Made by a program: the position numbers and the translations under genes. Below are positions 46,501-57,210 of a stretch of DNA of 64,000 nt, one piece after another (within the stretch, counting starts at the first letter, position 1; each line of letters opens with the position of its first letter). The notes under the pieces were generated by a model. That model ran no database searches. It saw nothing but the letters and a program-made list of their open reading frames with translations, and was not told where the DNA came from. The stretch is from Thauera sp. UBA6194 (GTDB lineage: Bacteria; Pseudomonadota; Gammaproteobacteria; Burkholderiales; Rhodocyclaceae), in the NCBI GenBank assembly GCA_002422685.1, contig DITC01000042.1:54281-118280 (forward strand), given 5' to 3'.

Positions 46501-46774
46501 GAGGATCGGCGGGGCTGGCGTGCCGGCATCGATGGCCGAAACCCAGTTCGAGTCGCTGTCGCCGGTCGAGCCTGCCGACGACGCGCAAGGCTCCACCGAA
46601 GCGCCTAAGGAAGAGGCTGGCAACGAAGAGGCCGAGACCAAGCTCGAACTCGCCCGGGCCTACGAGGAGATGGGTGACAACGAGGGTGCGCTCGAGTTGC
46701 TCCAGGAAGTTCTGGCCGAAGGCGTGGCGAGACAGCAGGCCGCAGCGCGCGATATGATTGCGCGCCTGAGCTGA
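43505..46774 (+). CDS. fimV: FimV/TspA-like LysM membrane protein
   Basis: Inner-membrane hub related to FimV, which affects type IV pili, polarity and cell shape. The 1089-aa protein has a signal segment, the N-terminal family domain GLGQINVFSGLGQPLRAEIQ, a LysM domain near residues 175-235 (YRVRRGDTMHRIGSR), a coiled coil near 318-360, a Pro/Ala-rich linker, one membrane helix near 480-500 (GGGGILALLLAYAG), a long acidic cytoplasmic tail with repeated (V/L)DFDLDL-like segments, and the C-terminal FimV TPR-like motif YEEMGDNEGALELLQEVLAE. The start is TTG 43505, eight bases after GGAGG (43492-43496); ATG 43517 is 20 bases away. Confidence 0.92.
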   Translation: MKSNMTKSVRASLLALSIAALPLSSGAAGLGQINVFSGLGQPLRAEIQVSASAQELQSLSARIASAEAFRRANLSYGGAVSAIRVSVDTGARRPVIRLSSVQPINEPFVDLLVELNWANGQLLREYTFLLDPVDIAAPRPIAAAVNTPAAAPAPRAVAPVRRSAEPAVARQAPDTYRVRRGDTMHRIGSRLAPSGVSLDQMLIALQRANPQAFEGANINRLRAGVVLDVPSAEAVRAIDAGAARREVRAQAADFEAYRRGLAGAAAARPAAPAVQAEQESAGRIVPKVEEPALAQDTGDQVRVAQETSSGEGEAVSRLQALEEELSARTAALDEANARLAQLENSVRDLQRLLELQSGTMSQLQAGAESVGTDVAATTPEGTTEPAPASVGEAASEPVPQAPEAESAPSDGKAADAEPAADAPTTAPAPVADAEPAPTPQPVPAPQAEAKPPQPAPAPKPAPVAPPPPPPAPSFMETLLADPTVLYGGGGILALLLAYAGLKTRQRRKEAEIRAADAALDTGSVGPDGQSVFSGTGGQSVDTGATSIMHTDFSQTGLSAIDTDEGVDPVAEADVYMAYGRDVQAEEILHDALKADPARAAIYLKLLEIYAQRRNTRQFETVAGELFARTGGQGRDWDKAAALGRKLDPENPLYGADKQRAEGLVMAEPAAAAAPASAGVTGTLAGVAGVATALTTDAAQAATSAEAEKAPAGRQLEGLDFTTSSGVEPTHSQMRDTWTLPGELDKASAEGGDAEPVSAPEEASVALDAPALDAGVIDFDLDLGDEPAADSTQAAPAQGAEDAAEVLHFDPLAADEPQPPELDADLVFDLDIDESTSEQGAQPAQPEAQTSAAAAAPDTAVDMPRAGSAPQAAATEDASALASSLDFELPDMELGQPETRSDLAATMIGDGSATGAFSDAQDEGLSFDLSGADFEAMPEAPAADEDGAVDLEKTSFDNSLLDFDFELDTPAVAEPSAVMPAGLDLNAIDLELDSFGEGDARIGGAGVPASMAETQFESLSPVEPADDAQGSTEAPKEEAGNEEAETKLELARAYEEMGDNEGALELLQEVLAEGVARQQAAARDMIARLS

Positions 46775-46788
46775 ACACGCTCGCCGCC

Positions 46789-46826
46789 AGGCCGCCACGA
46801 GTCCGGGCTCGCGGCGGCCTTTCTTC
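46789..46826 (+). terminator. Terminator after fimV
   Basis: Stem AGGCCGCC (46789-46796) with GGCGGCCT (46813-46820), inner CGAG/CTCG pairing, followed by a pyrimidine run TTCTT. Confidence 0.6.
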
Positions 46827-46838
46827 GTTTACACCAGC

Positions 46839-47444
46839 ATGCATTCGGGCCTCATCCTGCTTCTCTGGCTTGCCGCCGTCGCAGCCATCCAGCTTTTGCC
46901 GCCGTCGGCGCTCGCCGCCGCGTTGCTGGCCTGCCTGGCGCTCGCGGCCTGGCTCGCGCCTGCGCGCAGCTGGCGGCTGATCAGGCGCGTGCGCGTGCTG
47001 CTGATCGCGATTGCGCTGCTGTTCGCCTGGTTCACGCCGGGTGAGGCGCTGTTCTACGACTGGCCGCGGCTGGGGCCGAGCCGCGAGGGCGTGCTGCTCG
47101 CCGCAGTGCATGCCGCCCGGCTGGTGGCGGTGGTGTGTGCGGTCGGCGTTCTGCTCGAGCGTCTGCCCCTGGTGCGGCTGGTCGGCGGGCTGCACGCGCT
47201 CGCGCGCCCCCTGCGCCTGATCGGCATACCCCCCGAGCGGCTCGCGCTGCGGCTGCTGCTGGTGCTGCAATATGTCGAACGCGCGCCGCGCGGTCGTGCC
47301 GGCCACTGGAAGCAGTGGCTGGTCGATGAGAGTGGGGAGGCCGATGCGGCCCCGGTGACGCTGCAGCGCGAGCGCCTGGGGCGCAGCGATGCAGCGGTGG
47401 CCGTGCTCGTGTTCGCAGCCCTGATCTGGTGGAGTGTGCAGTGA
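46839..47444 (+). CDS. CbiQ/EcfT-like membrane protein
   Basis: A 201-aa very hydrophobic protein, about five helices, with basic loops. The segment RPLRLIGIPPERLALRLLLV near residues 126-145 resembles the coupling-helix Ala-Arg-Gly region of CbiQ/EcfT transmembrane components of energy-coupling factor transporters, but no ATPase or S-component lies nearby, so the call is by likeness only. ATG 46839 lacks a strong ribosome site. Its TGA overlaps the truA GTG (GTGA), suggesting one transcript with truA and trpF. Confidence 0.6.
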   Translation: MHSGLILLLWLAAVAAIQLLPPSALAAALLACLALAAWLAPARSWRLIRRVRVLLIAIALLFAWFTPGEALFYDWPRLGPSREGVLLAAVHAARLVAVVCAVGVLLERLPLVRLVGGLHALARPLRLIGIPPERLALRLLLVLQYVERAPRGRAGHWKQWLVDESGEADAAPVTLQRERLGRSDAAVAVLVFAALIWWSVQ

Positions 47445-48238
47445 CGCGTGTGGTGCTCGGACTCGAATATGCAGGCGATGCCTTCTGTGGCTGGCAGAGT
47501 CAGGCGCACGGCCGCACGGTGCAGGATGCGCTCGAGGGCGCGCTCACCCAGATCGCCGCCCATCCGGTGCGCCTGCATTGCGCCGGACGCACCGACACCG
47601 GCGTGCACGCCAGCGCCCAAGTGGTGCATTTCGACACCCAGGCCGAGCGCCCGCAGTCGGCCTGGGTGCGCGGCGTCAATGCCTTGCTGCCGTCCGCGGT
47701 GGTGGTGCGCTGGTCCGCTCAGGTGGGGGACGACTTTCACGCGCGCTACCTCGCCTGCGAGCGCCGCTACCGCTACATCCTGCACAACGCACCGACGCGG
47801 CCGGCGATGCTGGCCGGGCGGGTAGGGTGGTTCCATCTTCCTCTCGACGAGGTGCGCATGGCAGCCGCGGCCGAGTGCCTGGTCGGCACGCACGATTTCT
47901 CGTCCTTCCGCGCAGCCGCTTGCCAGTCGAAGACTCCGGTGCGGGTGATGCACGAGGCGCGCGTCACCCGCCAGGGCGAATACCTATTGTTCGACTTTCG
48001 CGCCAACGGCTTCCTGCATCACATGATCCGCAACCTCGTCGGTGCGCTCGTGTATGTGGGCAAGGGACGCTATCCGGTGGCCTGGATGCGCGAGCTGCTC
48101 GAGGCACGCGACCGCAGGCGTGCGGCGCCGACCTTCTCCCCCGATGGTCTGTACCTGTGCGGCGTGAGCTACCCGCCGCGCTGGCCGCTGCCCAACGATG
48201 GGCGTATCATCGCGCTGCCTCAGCTACCCCTCGTCTGA
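47441..48238 (+). CDS. truA: tRNA pseudouridine(38-40) synthase
   Basis: Makes pseudouridine at positions 38-40 of the tRNA anticodon arm. The 265-aa length fits. The catalytic Asp lies in CAGRTDTGVHASAQVVHF near residues 48-65, and RRYRYILHN (near 107-115) and FLHHMIRNLVGALVYVG (near 190) are family motifs. The start is taken as GTG 47441, overlapping the previous stop, with GGAG at 47431-47434; GTG 47429 is a weaker option. trpF begins right after its stop. Confidence 0.95.
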   Translation: MTRVVLGLEYAGDAFCGWQSQAHGRTVQDALEGALTQIAAHPVRLHCAGRTDTGVHASAQVVHFDTQAERPQSAWVRGVNALLPSAVVVRWSAQVGDDFHARYLACERRYRYILHNAPTRPAMLAGRVGWFHLPLDEVRMAAAAECLVGTHDFSSFRAAACQSKTPVRVMHEARVTRQGEYLLFDFRANGFLHHMIRNLVGALVYVGKGRYPVAWMRELLEARDRRRAAPTFSPDGLYLCGVSYPPRWPLPNDGRIIALPQLPLV

Positions 48239-48848
48239 ATGTCCCGTACCCGAATCAAGATCTGCGGCCTGACCCGCCCGCAGGACGTGCGCGCGGCCGT
48301 CGAATGCGGCGCCGATGCGATCGGCTTCGTGTTCTATCCGCCCAGCCCGCGCGCGGTCTCGATCGAGCAGGCGGCCGAGCTCGTGGCCTTGCTGCCGCCT
48401 TTCGTCACCGCCGTCGGTTTGTTCGTCAATGCCGCCCCGGCCGAGGTCGAGGCTGTGCTCGCGCGCGTTCCGCTGCAACTTCTGCAGTTCCATGGTGACG
48501 AAGCTGAGTCTGATTGCGCCCGCTACGGGCGGCCCTGGATCAAGGCGGCACGGATGCGCCCCGGGGTCGATCTGCTAGAATTCTCGTCTTTCCATTCGCG
48601 CGCCAGCGGCATCCTCGTCGACGCATTCGTCGAGGGCTACGGCGGTGGCGGCAAGACCTTCGACTGGTCGCTGATCCCCGAGGGGTTCGCGCGGCCGCTC
48701 GTGCTTTCCGGCGGGCTCGATACAGACAACGTGGCCGAGGCCGTGCGCCGTGTCCGCCCGTGGGCGGTCGATGTATCGAGCGGCGTGGAAAGCGCCAAGG
48801 GAATCAAGGATGCGGCGAAGATCGCCGCTTTCATAGCCGGAGTTCGAC

Positions 48849-48862
<14 letters not shown>
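48239..48862 (+). CDS. trpF: Phosphoribosylanthranilate isomerase
   Basis: Third step of tryptophan synthesis, a TIM barrel. The 207-aa protein starts with RIKICGLTRPQDVRAA (catalytic Cys in KICG), has QFHGDE near residue 83-88, the catalytic Asp region ILVDAFVEGYGGGGKTFDW, LSGGLDTDNV and VDVSSGVES. ATG 48239 directly follows the truA stop. It overlaps the trpB start by 14 bases. trpE, trpG, trpD and trpC are not in the window. Confidence 0.96.
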
Positions 48863-50060
<1,198 letters not shown>

Positions 50061-50103
50061 ACCTGCCCCGGGCCGCATCTGCGGCCCGCAGTGTGATCGA
50101 GAC

Positions 50104-50919
50104 ATGTCAAGAATCCAGACCGTTTTCCAGCGCTTGCAGGCCGAAGGCCGCAAGGCGTTGATTCCTTTCGTCACCGCCGGCTTTCCGGCGCCCGAGTTGA
50201 CGCTGCCGCTTATGAAAGCGCTCGTCGACGGCGGCGCCGACATCATCGAGCTCGGCGTGCCGTTCTCCGACCCGATGGCCGACGGCCCCACCATTCAGCG
50301 CGCCTCCGAGCGCGCGCTCGCGCAGGGCATGAGCCTGCGCAAGGTGCTCGACACCGTGCGCGCGTTTCGCGCCACGAACCCCGACACGCCGGTGGTGCTG
50401 ATGGGCTATGCCAACCCGATCGAGGCCATGGGCCAGGATCGCTTCGTCAGCGCCGCGCACGAAGCCGGCGTCGATGGCGTGCTGGTGGTCGACTATCCGC
50501 CTGAGGAGTGCGTGAGCTTTGCCGCCACCGCCAAGGCGGGCGGGCTCGACCCCATCTTCCTGCTCGCGCCGACTTCGTCCGAGCAGCGCTTCGCCGATGT
50601 GGCGCGTGCGGGCAGCGGCTACATCTACTACGTGTCGCTGAAGGGCGTGACCGGCAGCGCCAAGCTCGACATCGACGACGTCGCGCGCCGCATCCCGCAG
50701 ATCCGTGCCGCGGTCGGCATGCCGGTGGGGGTGGGCTTCGGCATTCGCGATGCCGACAGCGCGCAGCGCATCGGCGCGCTGGCCGACGCGGTGGTGATCG
50801 GTAGCCGCATCATCGAGGAAATCGAACACAACCCGGGCGCCGAGGTCGAGCGCGTGACCGCCTTCATGCGCGACATCCGCGTCGCGCTGGACGCCCTCGC
50901 ACCGGGCAAAGGAGCCTGA
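50104..50919 (+). CDS. trpA: Tryptophan synthase alpha subunit
   Basis: Cleaves indole-glycerol phosphate and feeds indole to TrpB. The 271-aa TIM barrel has LIPFVTAGFPAPELTLPLM near residues 20-38, the catalytic Glu in IIELGVPFSDPMADGP (near 51-66), GVLVVDYPPEE with the catalytic Asp, and VGFGIRDADSA near 213-223. ATG 50104 has only a weak ribosome site (GAGAC). accD starts two bases after its stop. Confidence 0.97.
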   Translation: MSRIQTVFQRLQAEGRKALIPFVTAGFPAPELTLPLMKALVDGGADIIELGVPFSDPMADGPTIQRASERALAQGMSLRKVLDTVRAFRATNPDTPVVLMGYANPIEAMGQDRFVSAAHEAGVDGVLVVDYPPEECVSFAATAKAGGLDPIFLLAPTSSEQRFADVARAGSGYIYYVSLKGVTGSAKLDIDDVARRIPQIRAAVGMPVGVGFGIRDADSAQRIGALADAVVIGSRIIEEIEHNPGAEVERVTAFMRDIRVALDALAPGKGA

Positions 50920-50921
50920 CC

Positions 50922-51800
50922 ATGAGCTGGTTGCAGAAGCTGCTGCCTCCGAAGATCAAGCGTGGCGACGCGTCGGCGCGCAACAAGTCCATCCCCGAAG
51001 GCCTGTGGAGCAAGTGCGAGGGCTGCGAGTCGGTGCTGTATCGCTCGGACCTCGACGGCAATCTGGGGGTGTGCCCCAAGTGCGGCCATCATCACCGCCT
51101 GCGCGCGCGCCGGCGGCTCGAGGTCTTGCTCGACGAGGGCAGCCAGCTCGAGATCGGCGCCGAGGTGACCCCGGTCGATGCGCTCAAGTTCAAGGATTCG
51201 CGCAAGTACTCCGACCGCCTCTCGGCCGCGACCGCCGAAACCGGCGAGGCCGACGCGATGGTGGTGATGAAGGGCGCGATCAAGACTGTTCCGGTCGTGG
51301 TCGCGTGCTTCGAGTTCGAGTTTCTCGGCGGCTCGATGGGCTCGGTGGTGGGCGAACGCTTCGTGCGCGGCGCGAAGGCCGCCTACGAGGAGCGCCTGCC
51401 CTTCATCTGCATCACGGCCTCGGGTGGGGCGCGCATGCAGGAAGGCCTGATGTCGCTGATGCAGATGGCCAAGACCACGGCTTCGATCACGCGTCTGGCC
51501 GAGCGTCGGCTGCCCTTCGTCACCGTGCTCACCGATCCCACCATGGGTGGCGTGTCGGCGAGCTTCGCCTTCATGGGCGACGTCGTCATCGCCGAACCCA
51601 ACGCGCTGATCGGCTTTGCCGGCCCGCGCGTGATCGAACAGACCGTGCGCGAGACCCTGCCCGAGGGCTTCCAGCGCGCCGAGTTCCTGCTCGAGAAGGG
51701 AGCGATCGACCTCATCGTCGATCGGCGCGAGATGCGCGATCAAATTGCGACGCTGCTCGCCATGTTGAGCCGTCAGCCGGCGGACGTGGTTGCCGGTTGA
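50922..51800 (+). CDS. accD: Acetyl-CoA carboxylase, carboxyltransferase beta subunit
   Basis: Beta half of the carboxyltransferase that makes malonyl-CoA. The 292-aa protein has the N-terminal zinc ribbon CEGCESVLY and CPKCGHH (about residues 32-56), then the crotonase fold with ITASGGARMQEGLMSLMQM near 164-182 and LTDPTMGGVSASFAFMGD. ATG 50922 is two bases after trpA. Its TGA overlaps the folC ATG. The alpha subunit (accA) is not in the window. Confidence 0.97.
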   Translation: MSWLQKLLPPKIKRGDASARNKSIPEGLWSKCEGCESVLYRSDLDGNLGVCPKCGHHHRLRARRRLEVLLDEGSQLEIGAEVTPVDALKFKDSRKYSDRLSAATAETGEADAMVVMKGAIKTVPVVVACFEFEFLGGSMGSVVGERFVRGAKAAYEERLPFICITASGGARMQEGLMSLMQMAKTTASITRLAERRLPFVTVLTDPTMGGVSASFAFMGDVVIAEPNALIGFAGPRVIEQTVRETLPEGFQRAEFLLEKGAIDLIVDRREMRDQIATLLAMLSRQPADVVAG

Positions 51801-53122
51801 TGGTCACGGATCACGCGCGTCCGGCCCTGCCGGACAATCTTGAAGGCTGGCTCGCGCTCCTCGAGGCGCGCCACGGCCAGCGCATCGAACTCGGGCTGGA
51901 ACGTGTCGCGGCGGTGCGCGAGCGCATGGCGGCCGACACCGACGCGGTGGTGATCACCGTGGGCGGCACCAACGGCAAGGGCTCGTGCTGCGCGATGCTC
52001 GAGAGCATCCTGCTCGCCGCGGGTTACCGCGTGGGCTGCTACACCTCGCCGCATCTGCTGCGCTACAACGAGCGCGTGCGCATCGATGGGCGGGACGCCG
52101 AAGACGAAGCCCTCGTGCGCGCCTTCGCCGCCGTCGAAGCCGCGCGTGGCGACACCGTGCTGACCTATTTCGAGCATGGCACGCTCGCGGCGTGGCAGGT
52201 GTTCGTCGAGGCCGGGCTCGACGTGGTGATCCTCGAGGTGGGGCTGGGCGGCCGTCTGGATGCGACCAACGTGTTCGCGTCCGACTGCGCGCTCGTGGCC
52301 AGCATCGCCATGGATCACATGGATTATCTGGGCGATACGCGCGAGGCGATCGGTTTCGAGAAGGCGGGTATTTTCCGCGCCGGGCGGCCGGCCGTGTGCG
52401 GTGATCCTCAGCCGCCGGTGACCCTGGTCGAGCACGCCGCGGCGATCGGCACCGAACTCTGGATCAGTGGCCGCGACTTCGGTTTCGGTGGCGATCGCCA
52501 GCAGTGGGGCTATTGGCGTTACACGCAGCCGCCCGCGCAGGGCGCGCTCGTCAAGCGCGGCGGCCTGGCCTATCCGGCGCTGCGCGGCGCCAACCAGCTG
52601 CTGAACGCCGCTGCGGTCATGACCGTGCTCGAGACCCTGCGCGACCGTGTGCCGGTCTCCATGCAGCACGTCCGCCAGGGCCTGATGCTGGTCGATGTGC
52701 CGGGGCGTTTTCAGGTGCTGGCAGGGCGCCCCTCCATCGTGCTCGATGTCGCGCACAACCCGCAGGCTGCGGGCGTGCTGGCCGACAATCTCGGCAATAT
52801 GGGTTTCTATCCCGAGACCTGGGCCGTGCTCGGCATGCTGAACGACAAGGACGTCGAGGGCGTGGTCGCCCTCATGGCGGGGCGGGTCGATCACTGGCGG
52901 CTCGCGTCCTTGCCCGGCGCGCGCGGGCTAGCGGCGGAGGCGCTCGCCGAGCGTGTGCGTGCGGCCGGCGCCAAGGGCGACATCGCATGTTACGCGTCGC
53001 CGGCCGAGGCGCTTGCTGCAGCGCAACAAGAGGTCGGCGACGATGATAGAATCGCCGTCTTCGGATCCTTCCTGACGGTAGCGGAAGCGCTCGCAGCCCT
53101 GAAGGCTGCGCGGCGCGCGTGA
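51800..53122 (+). CDS. folC: Dihydrofolate synthase / folylpolyglutamate synthase
   Basis: ATP-dependent addition of glutamate to dihydropteroate and folates, Mur-ligase family. The 440-aa protein has the P-loop VGGTNGKGSCCAMLESILL near residues 54-72, YTSPHLLRYNERVRIDG, ILEVGLGGRLDATN near 150-163, MDHMDYLGDT, and the C-terminal DVAHNPQA. Translation is coupled to accD (TGATG). It ends 9 bases before the SPOR protein start. Confidence 0.95.
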   Translation: MVTDHARPALPDNLEGWLALLEARHGQRIELGLERVAAVRERMAADTDAVVITVGGTNGKGSCCAMLESILLAAGYRVGCYTSPHLLRYNERVRIDGRDAEDEALVRAFAAVEAARGDTVLTYFEHGTLAAWQVFVEAGLDVVILEVGLGGRLDATNVFASDCALVASIAMDHMDYLGDTREAIGFEKAGIFRAGRPAVCGDPQPPVTLVEHAAAIGTELWISGRDFGFGGDRQQWGYWRYTQPPAQGALVKRGGLAYPALRGANQLLNAAAVMTVLETLRDRVPVSMQHVRQGLMLVDVPGRFQVLAGRPSIVLDVAHNPQAAGVLADNLGNMGFYPETWAVLGMLNDKDVEGVVALMAGRVDHWRLASLPGARGLAAEALAERVRAAGAKGDIACYASPAEALAAAQQEVGDDDRIAVFGSFLTVAEALAALKAARRA

Positions 53123-53130
53123 GGGCTGGC

Positions 53131-53820
53131 GTGAGCGACGCAGACAACCTGGACATCAAGAAACGTGCGCGACGCCGGCTCGTGGGCGCGATCGCGCTCG
53201 CCTTGCTGGCCGCCGTGGTGCTGCCGATGACCATGGACCAGGAGCCGCACTCGTCCACGCAGGACATCCAGCTCACCCTCCCCGACCGTGAAAAGGTTGC
53301 GCCTCTGGTGCCGCCCGGCGGGGTCGCGCCCGCGCCGGTAGCGGCTCTGCCGACGCCTGAAGACAACGACGCGAGCGGCGCAGCGGCGACATCCGAATCG
53401 ACGAAGGCGCCCGCGCCTGCGACGCACGGGGCGTCCGCGAGCGCAGACACGCCGAAGCAGGCGGCCGCCGCCGCGCCGCCGGAAACGTCCAGGCCGGCCA
53501 AACCGGCCGAGCCTCCCAAACCCCCCAAACCCCCCGCGCGGACGCCCGAGGAAGAGGCCCGCGTGCGCGCCATCCTTGCCGGCGAGCCCGTGCCCGCGCG
53601 CGGCGAGTCCTACGTCGTGCAGGTGGGCGCGTTCAGCGACGCGGGCAAGGCGGCGAAGCTCGCCGACGCACTCAAGGCCAAGGGCTTCGCGGCCTACACC
53701 GAGCCGGCCGGCAAGGTCACGCGCGTGCGCGTCGGGCCGATCGCCGGTCGCGAGGCCGCGGACAAGGTCGTTTCGCGCCTGAAGGCCGCCGGTCACCAGG
53801 CCGTGGTGCAGGTGCGCTGA
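53131..53820 (+). CDS. SPOR-domain membrane protein (DedD-like)
   Basis: A 229-aa divisome-type protein. A cytoplasmic basic start (SDADNLDIKKRARRRLVGAI), one membrane helix near residues 16-34, a Pro/Ala-rich periplasmic linker (about 60-145, with repeated PPKPP), and a C-terminal SPOR domain near 155-229 (YVVQVGAFSDAGKAAKLADA, then GKVTRVRVGPIAG) that binds denuded peptidoglycan at the septum. The start is GTG 53131, five bases after GAGGG; GTG 53119 overlaps folC. It is followed by cvpA, as dedD is in many proteobacteria. Confidence 0.88.
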   Translation: MSDADNLDIKKRARRRLVGAIALALLAAVVLPMTMDQEPHSSTQDIQLTLPDREKVAPLVPPGGVAPAPVAALPTPEDNDASGAAATSESTKAPAPATHGASASADTPKQAAAAAPPETSRPAKPAEPPKPPKPPARTPEEEARVRAILAGEPVPARGESYVVQVGAFSDAGKAAKLADALKAKGFAAYTEPAGKVTRVRVGPIAGREAADKVVSRLKAAGHQAVVQVR

Positions 53821-53830
53821 TCGGTACGCG

Positions 53831-54322
53831 ATGACGGTATTCGACTACGTTTTTCTCGGTGTGCTCGCGTTTTCGGCCTTGATCGGCATGTGGCGCGGGC
53901 TGGTCAGCGAAGTCATGGCGGTGCTCGCCTGGGTGGCGGCGCTGTTCGTAGCCTGGCGCTATAGCGCGCAGGCGGCGCAGGTGTTCGAGGGGCTCATCGT
54001 CGAGCCGGTGTGGCGTCAGGTCGCCGGTGGTGCGCTGATCGTAGTGGGCGTGCTGATCCTGGTCGCCTTGCTGCGCTATCTGCTGCGCGAGTTGCTGCGT
54101 GCGGCGGGGCTGGGCCCGACCGACCGCTTCTTTGGTGCCCTGTTCGGAATCGCGCGCGGGCTCGCGGTGGCCTTCGTGGTGGTGCTCATCGGCGGGCTCG
54201 CGGGCATCTCGCGCGAGCCGTGGTGGGCACAATCGTTTTTTGCACCGCCGCTCGAGTCGGCGGTGATCGCAGCAAAACCCTGGCTGCCCGACGCGGTGGC
54301 CGAAAAGATTCGTTTTCGATAG
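53831..54322 (+). CDS. cvpA: CvpA family membrane protein
   Basis: A 163-aa inner-membrane protein with about four helices; in E. coli its loss blocks colicin V secretion, and the gene is next to purF. MTVFDYVFLGVLAFSALIGM, then RGLVSEVMAVLAWVAALFVA and LLRAAGLGPTDRFFGALFGI are family segments. It starts 10 bases after the SPOR gene and is followed by purF 11 bp downstream. Molecular function is not settled. Confidence 0.92.
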   Translation: MTVFDYVFLGVLAFSALIGMWRGLVSEVMAVLAWVAALFVAWRYSAQAAQVFEGLIVEPVWRQVAGGALIVVGVLILVALLRYLLRELLRAAGLGPTDRFFGALFGIARGLAVAFVVVLIGGLAGISREPWWAQSFFAPPLESAVIAAKPWLPDAVAEKIRFR

Positions 54323-54333
54323 GCGTAACTTCC

Positions 54334-55872
<1,539 letters not shown>

Positions 55873-55910
55873 GCGCGGCGCGGCTCAGCATCACACCAGA
55901 GAAGGCCCCG

Positions 55911-57095
55911 ATGAGCACCTCCAAGCTTCCTTTCTCCCGTCCCGACACGCTCGCGGTGCGCGCCGGCATCGAACGCACGCAGTTCCGCGAGCACGGCGAC
56001 GCGATGTATCTGACCTCGAGCTTCGTGTTCGGCAGCGCCGCGCAGGCGGCGGCCTGTTTTTCGGGCGAGGAGGAGGGCTATGTCTACGCGCGCTTCTCAA
56101 ACCCCACGGTGACCGCGATGCAGACGCGCCTGGCGGCGCTGGAGGGCGGCGAGGCGTGCATCGCGACTGCCTCCGGCATGTCGGCGATCATGTCGCTGGT
56201 CATGGCGACCATGCAGGCGGGCGATCATCTGGTGGCCTCGAATGGCCTGTTCGGTGCCACCCAGCAGCTCTTCGGCGGCATCCTGTCCAAGTTCGGCATC
56301 GCCACCACCTTCGTGCCGGCCACCGACCTCGACGCCTGGCGCGCCGCGATCACGCCGCACACGAAGCTCTTCTTCACCGAGACGCCGTCGAACCCGCTCA
56401 CCGAGGTCATCGACATCGCCGGCGTGGCGGCGATCGCGCGCGCGGCTGGAGTGATCTTCGCGGTCGACAACTGCTTTTGCACACCGGCGCTGCAGCGCCC
56501 GCTCGAGCTCGGCGCCGACGTGGTCGTGCATTCGGCCACAAAGTACCTCGACGGCCAGGGCAGGGTGCTCGGCGGCGCGGTGGTCGGCAGCAAGGCGGTC
56601 ACCGACGAGGTGTTCAAGTTCCTGCGCACCGCCGGCCCGACGCTGTCGCCGTTCAACGCCTGGGTGATTCTCAAGGGCCTGGAGACGCTGCGCATCCGCA
56701 TGGAGGCGCAGTCGGCGAGCGCGCTCGCGCTCGCGCGCTGGCTCGAGGCGCAGCCCGGGGTGGCGCGGGTGTACTACCCGGGGCTGGAGTCCCACCCCCA
56801 GCACGCGCTCGCGATGCGTCAGCAAAAGAGCGGCGGGGCCATCGTCAGCTTCGACGTGAAGGGCGGCCGCGAGGCGGCGTGGCGGGTGGTCGACGCGACC
56901 CGGCTGATCTCGATCACCGCCAACCTCGGCGACACCAAGAGCACCATCACCCACCCCGCGACCACCACCCACGGCCGCATCAGCGCCGAGGCGCGCGCGA
57001 CTGCGGGTATCGGGGACGGACTGCTGCGGGTTGCGGTGGGACTCGAGGACATCGACGACCTCAAGGAAGACCTGGCGCGCGGCCTCGCGCGCTGA
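55911..57095 (+). CDS. metZ: O-succinylhomoserine sulfhydrylase
   Basis: PLP enzyme of the Cys/Met gamma-synthase family making homocysteine directly from O-succinylhomoserine and sulfide. The 394-aa protein has YARFSNPTVTAMQTRLAALE near residues 59-78, VFAVDNCFCTP-like IFAVDNCFCTPALQRPLELG, the PLP Lys in VVHSATKYLDGQGRVLGG near 204-221, and the C-terminal SLGDTKSTITHPAT-like LGDTKSTITHPATTTHG. ATG 55911 follows AGAAGG. Ring with purF is typical of proteobacteria. Distinguishing it from cystathionine gamma-synthase rests on neighbour order and overall likeness. Confidence 0.92.
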   Translation: MSTSKLPFSRPDTLAVRAGIERTQFREHGDAMYLTSSFVFGSAAQAAACFSGEEEGYVYARFSNPTVTAMQTRLAALEGGEACIATASGMSAIMSLVMATMQAGDHLVASNGLFGATQQLFGGILSKFGIATTFVPATDLDAWRAAITPHTKLFFTETPSNPLTEVIDIAGVAAIARAAGVIFAVDNCFCTPALQRPLELGADVVVHSATKYLDGQGRVLGGAVVGSKAVTDEVFKFLRTAGPTLSPFNAWVILKGLETLRIRMEAQSASALALARWLEAQPGVARVYYPGLESHPQHALAMRQQKSGGAIVSFDVKGGREAAWRVVDATRLISITANLGDTKSTITHPATTTHGRISAEARATAGIGDGLLRVAVGLEDIDDLKEDLARGLAR

Positions 57096-57171
57096 TCGAC
57101 GCGGGCCAGCGGCGCCTCAGCCTGCTGCGGGTCCGGAGTCCCGCGCGACGACGACGAAATCAGCACGCTAC

Positions 57172-57208
57172 TCGACCTCGACCTCGACCTCGACCTCGAC
57201 CCTCGACC
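57172..57208. repeat. Short tandem repeat (TCGACC)n
   Basis: Five perfect TCGACC units (57172-57201) plus a sixth offset by one base, in the 115-bp gap between convergent metZ and lpxH. The hexamer is slippage-prone. Confidence 0.9.
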
Positions 57209-57210
57209 CC

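Noticed and set aside
43484..46798. Open frame of about 1100 codons opposite fimV
   Set aside because: Arg/Gly-rich shadow of fimV with no recognisable motif.
55873..55910. SAM riboswitch before metZ
   Set aside because: The purF-metZ gap is only 38 bp, too short for any known SAM aptamer plus expression platform.
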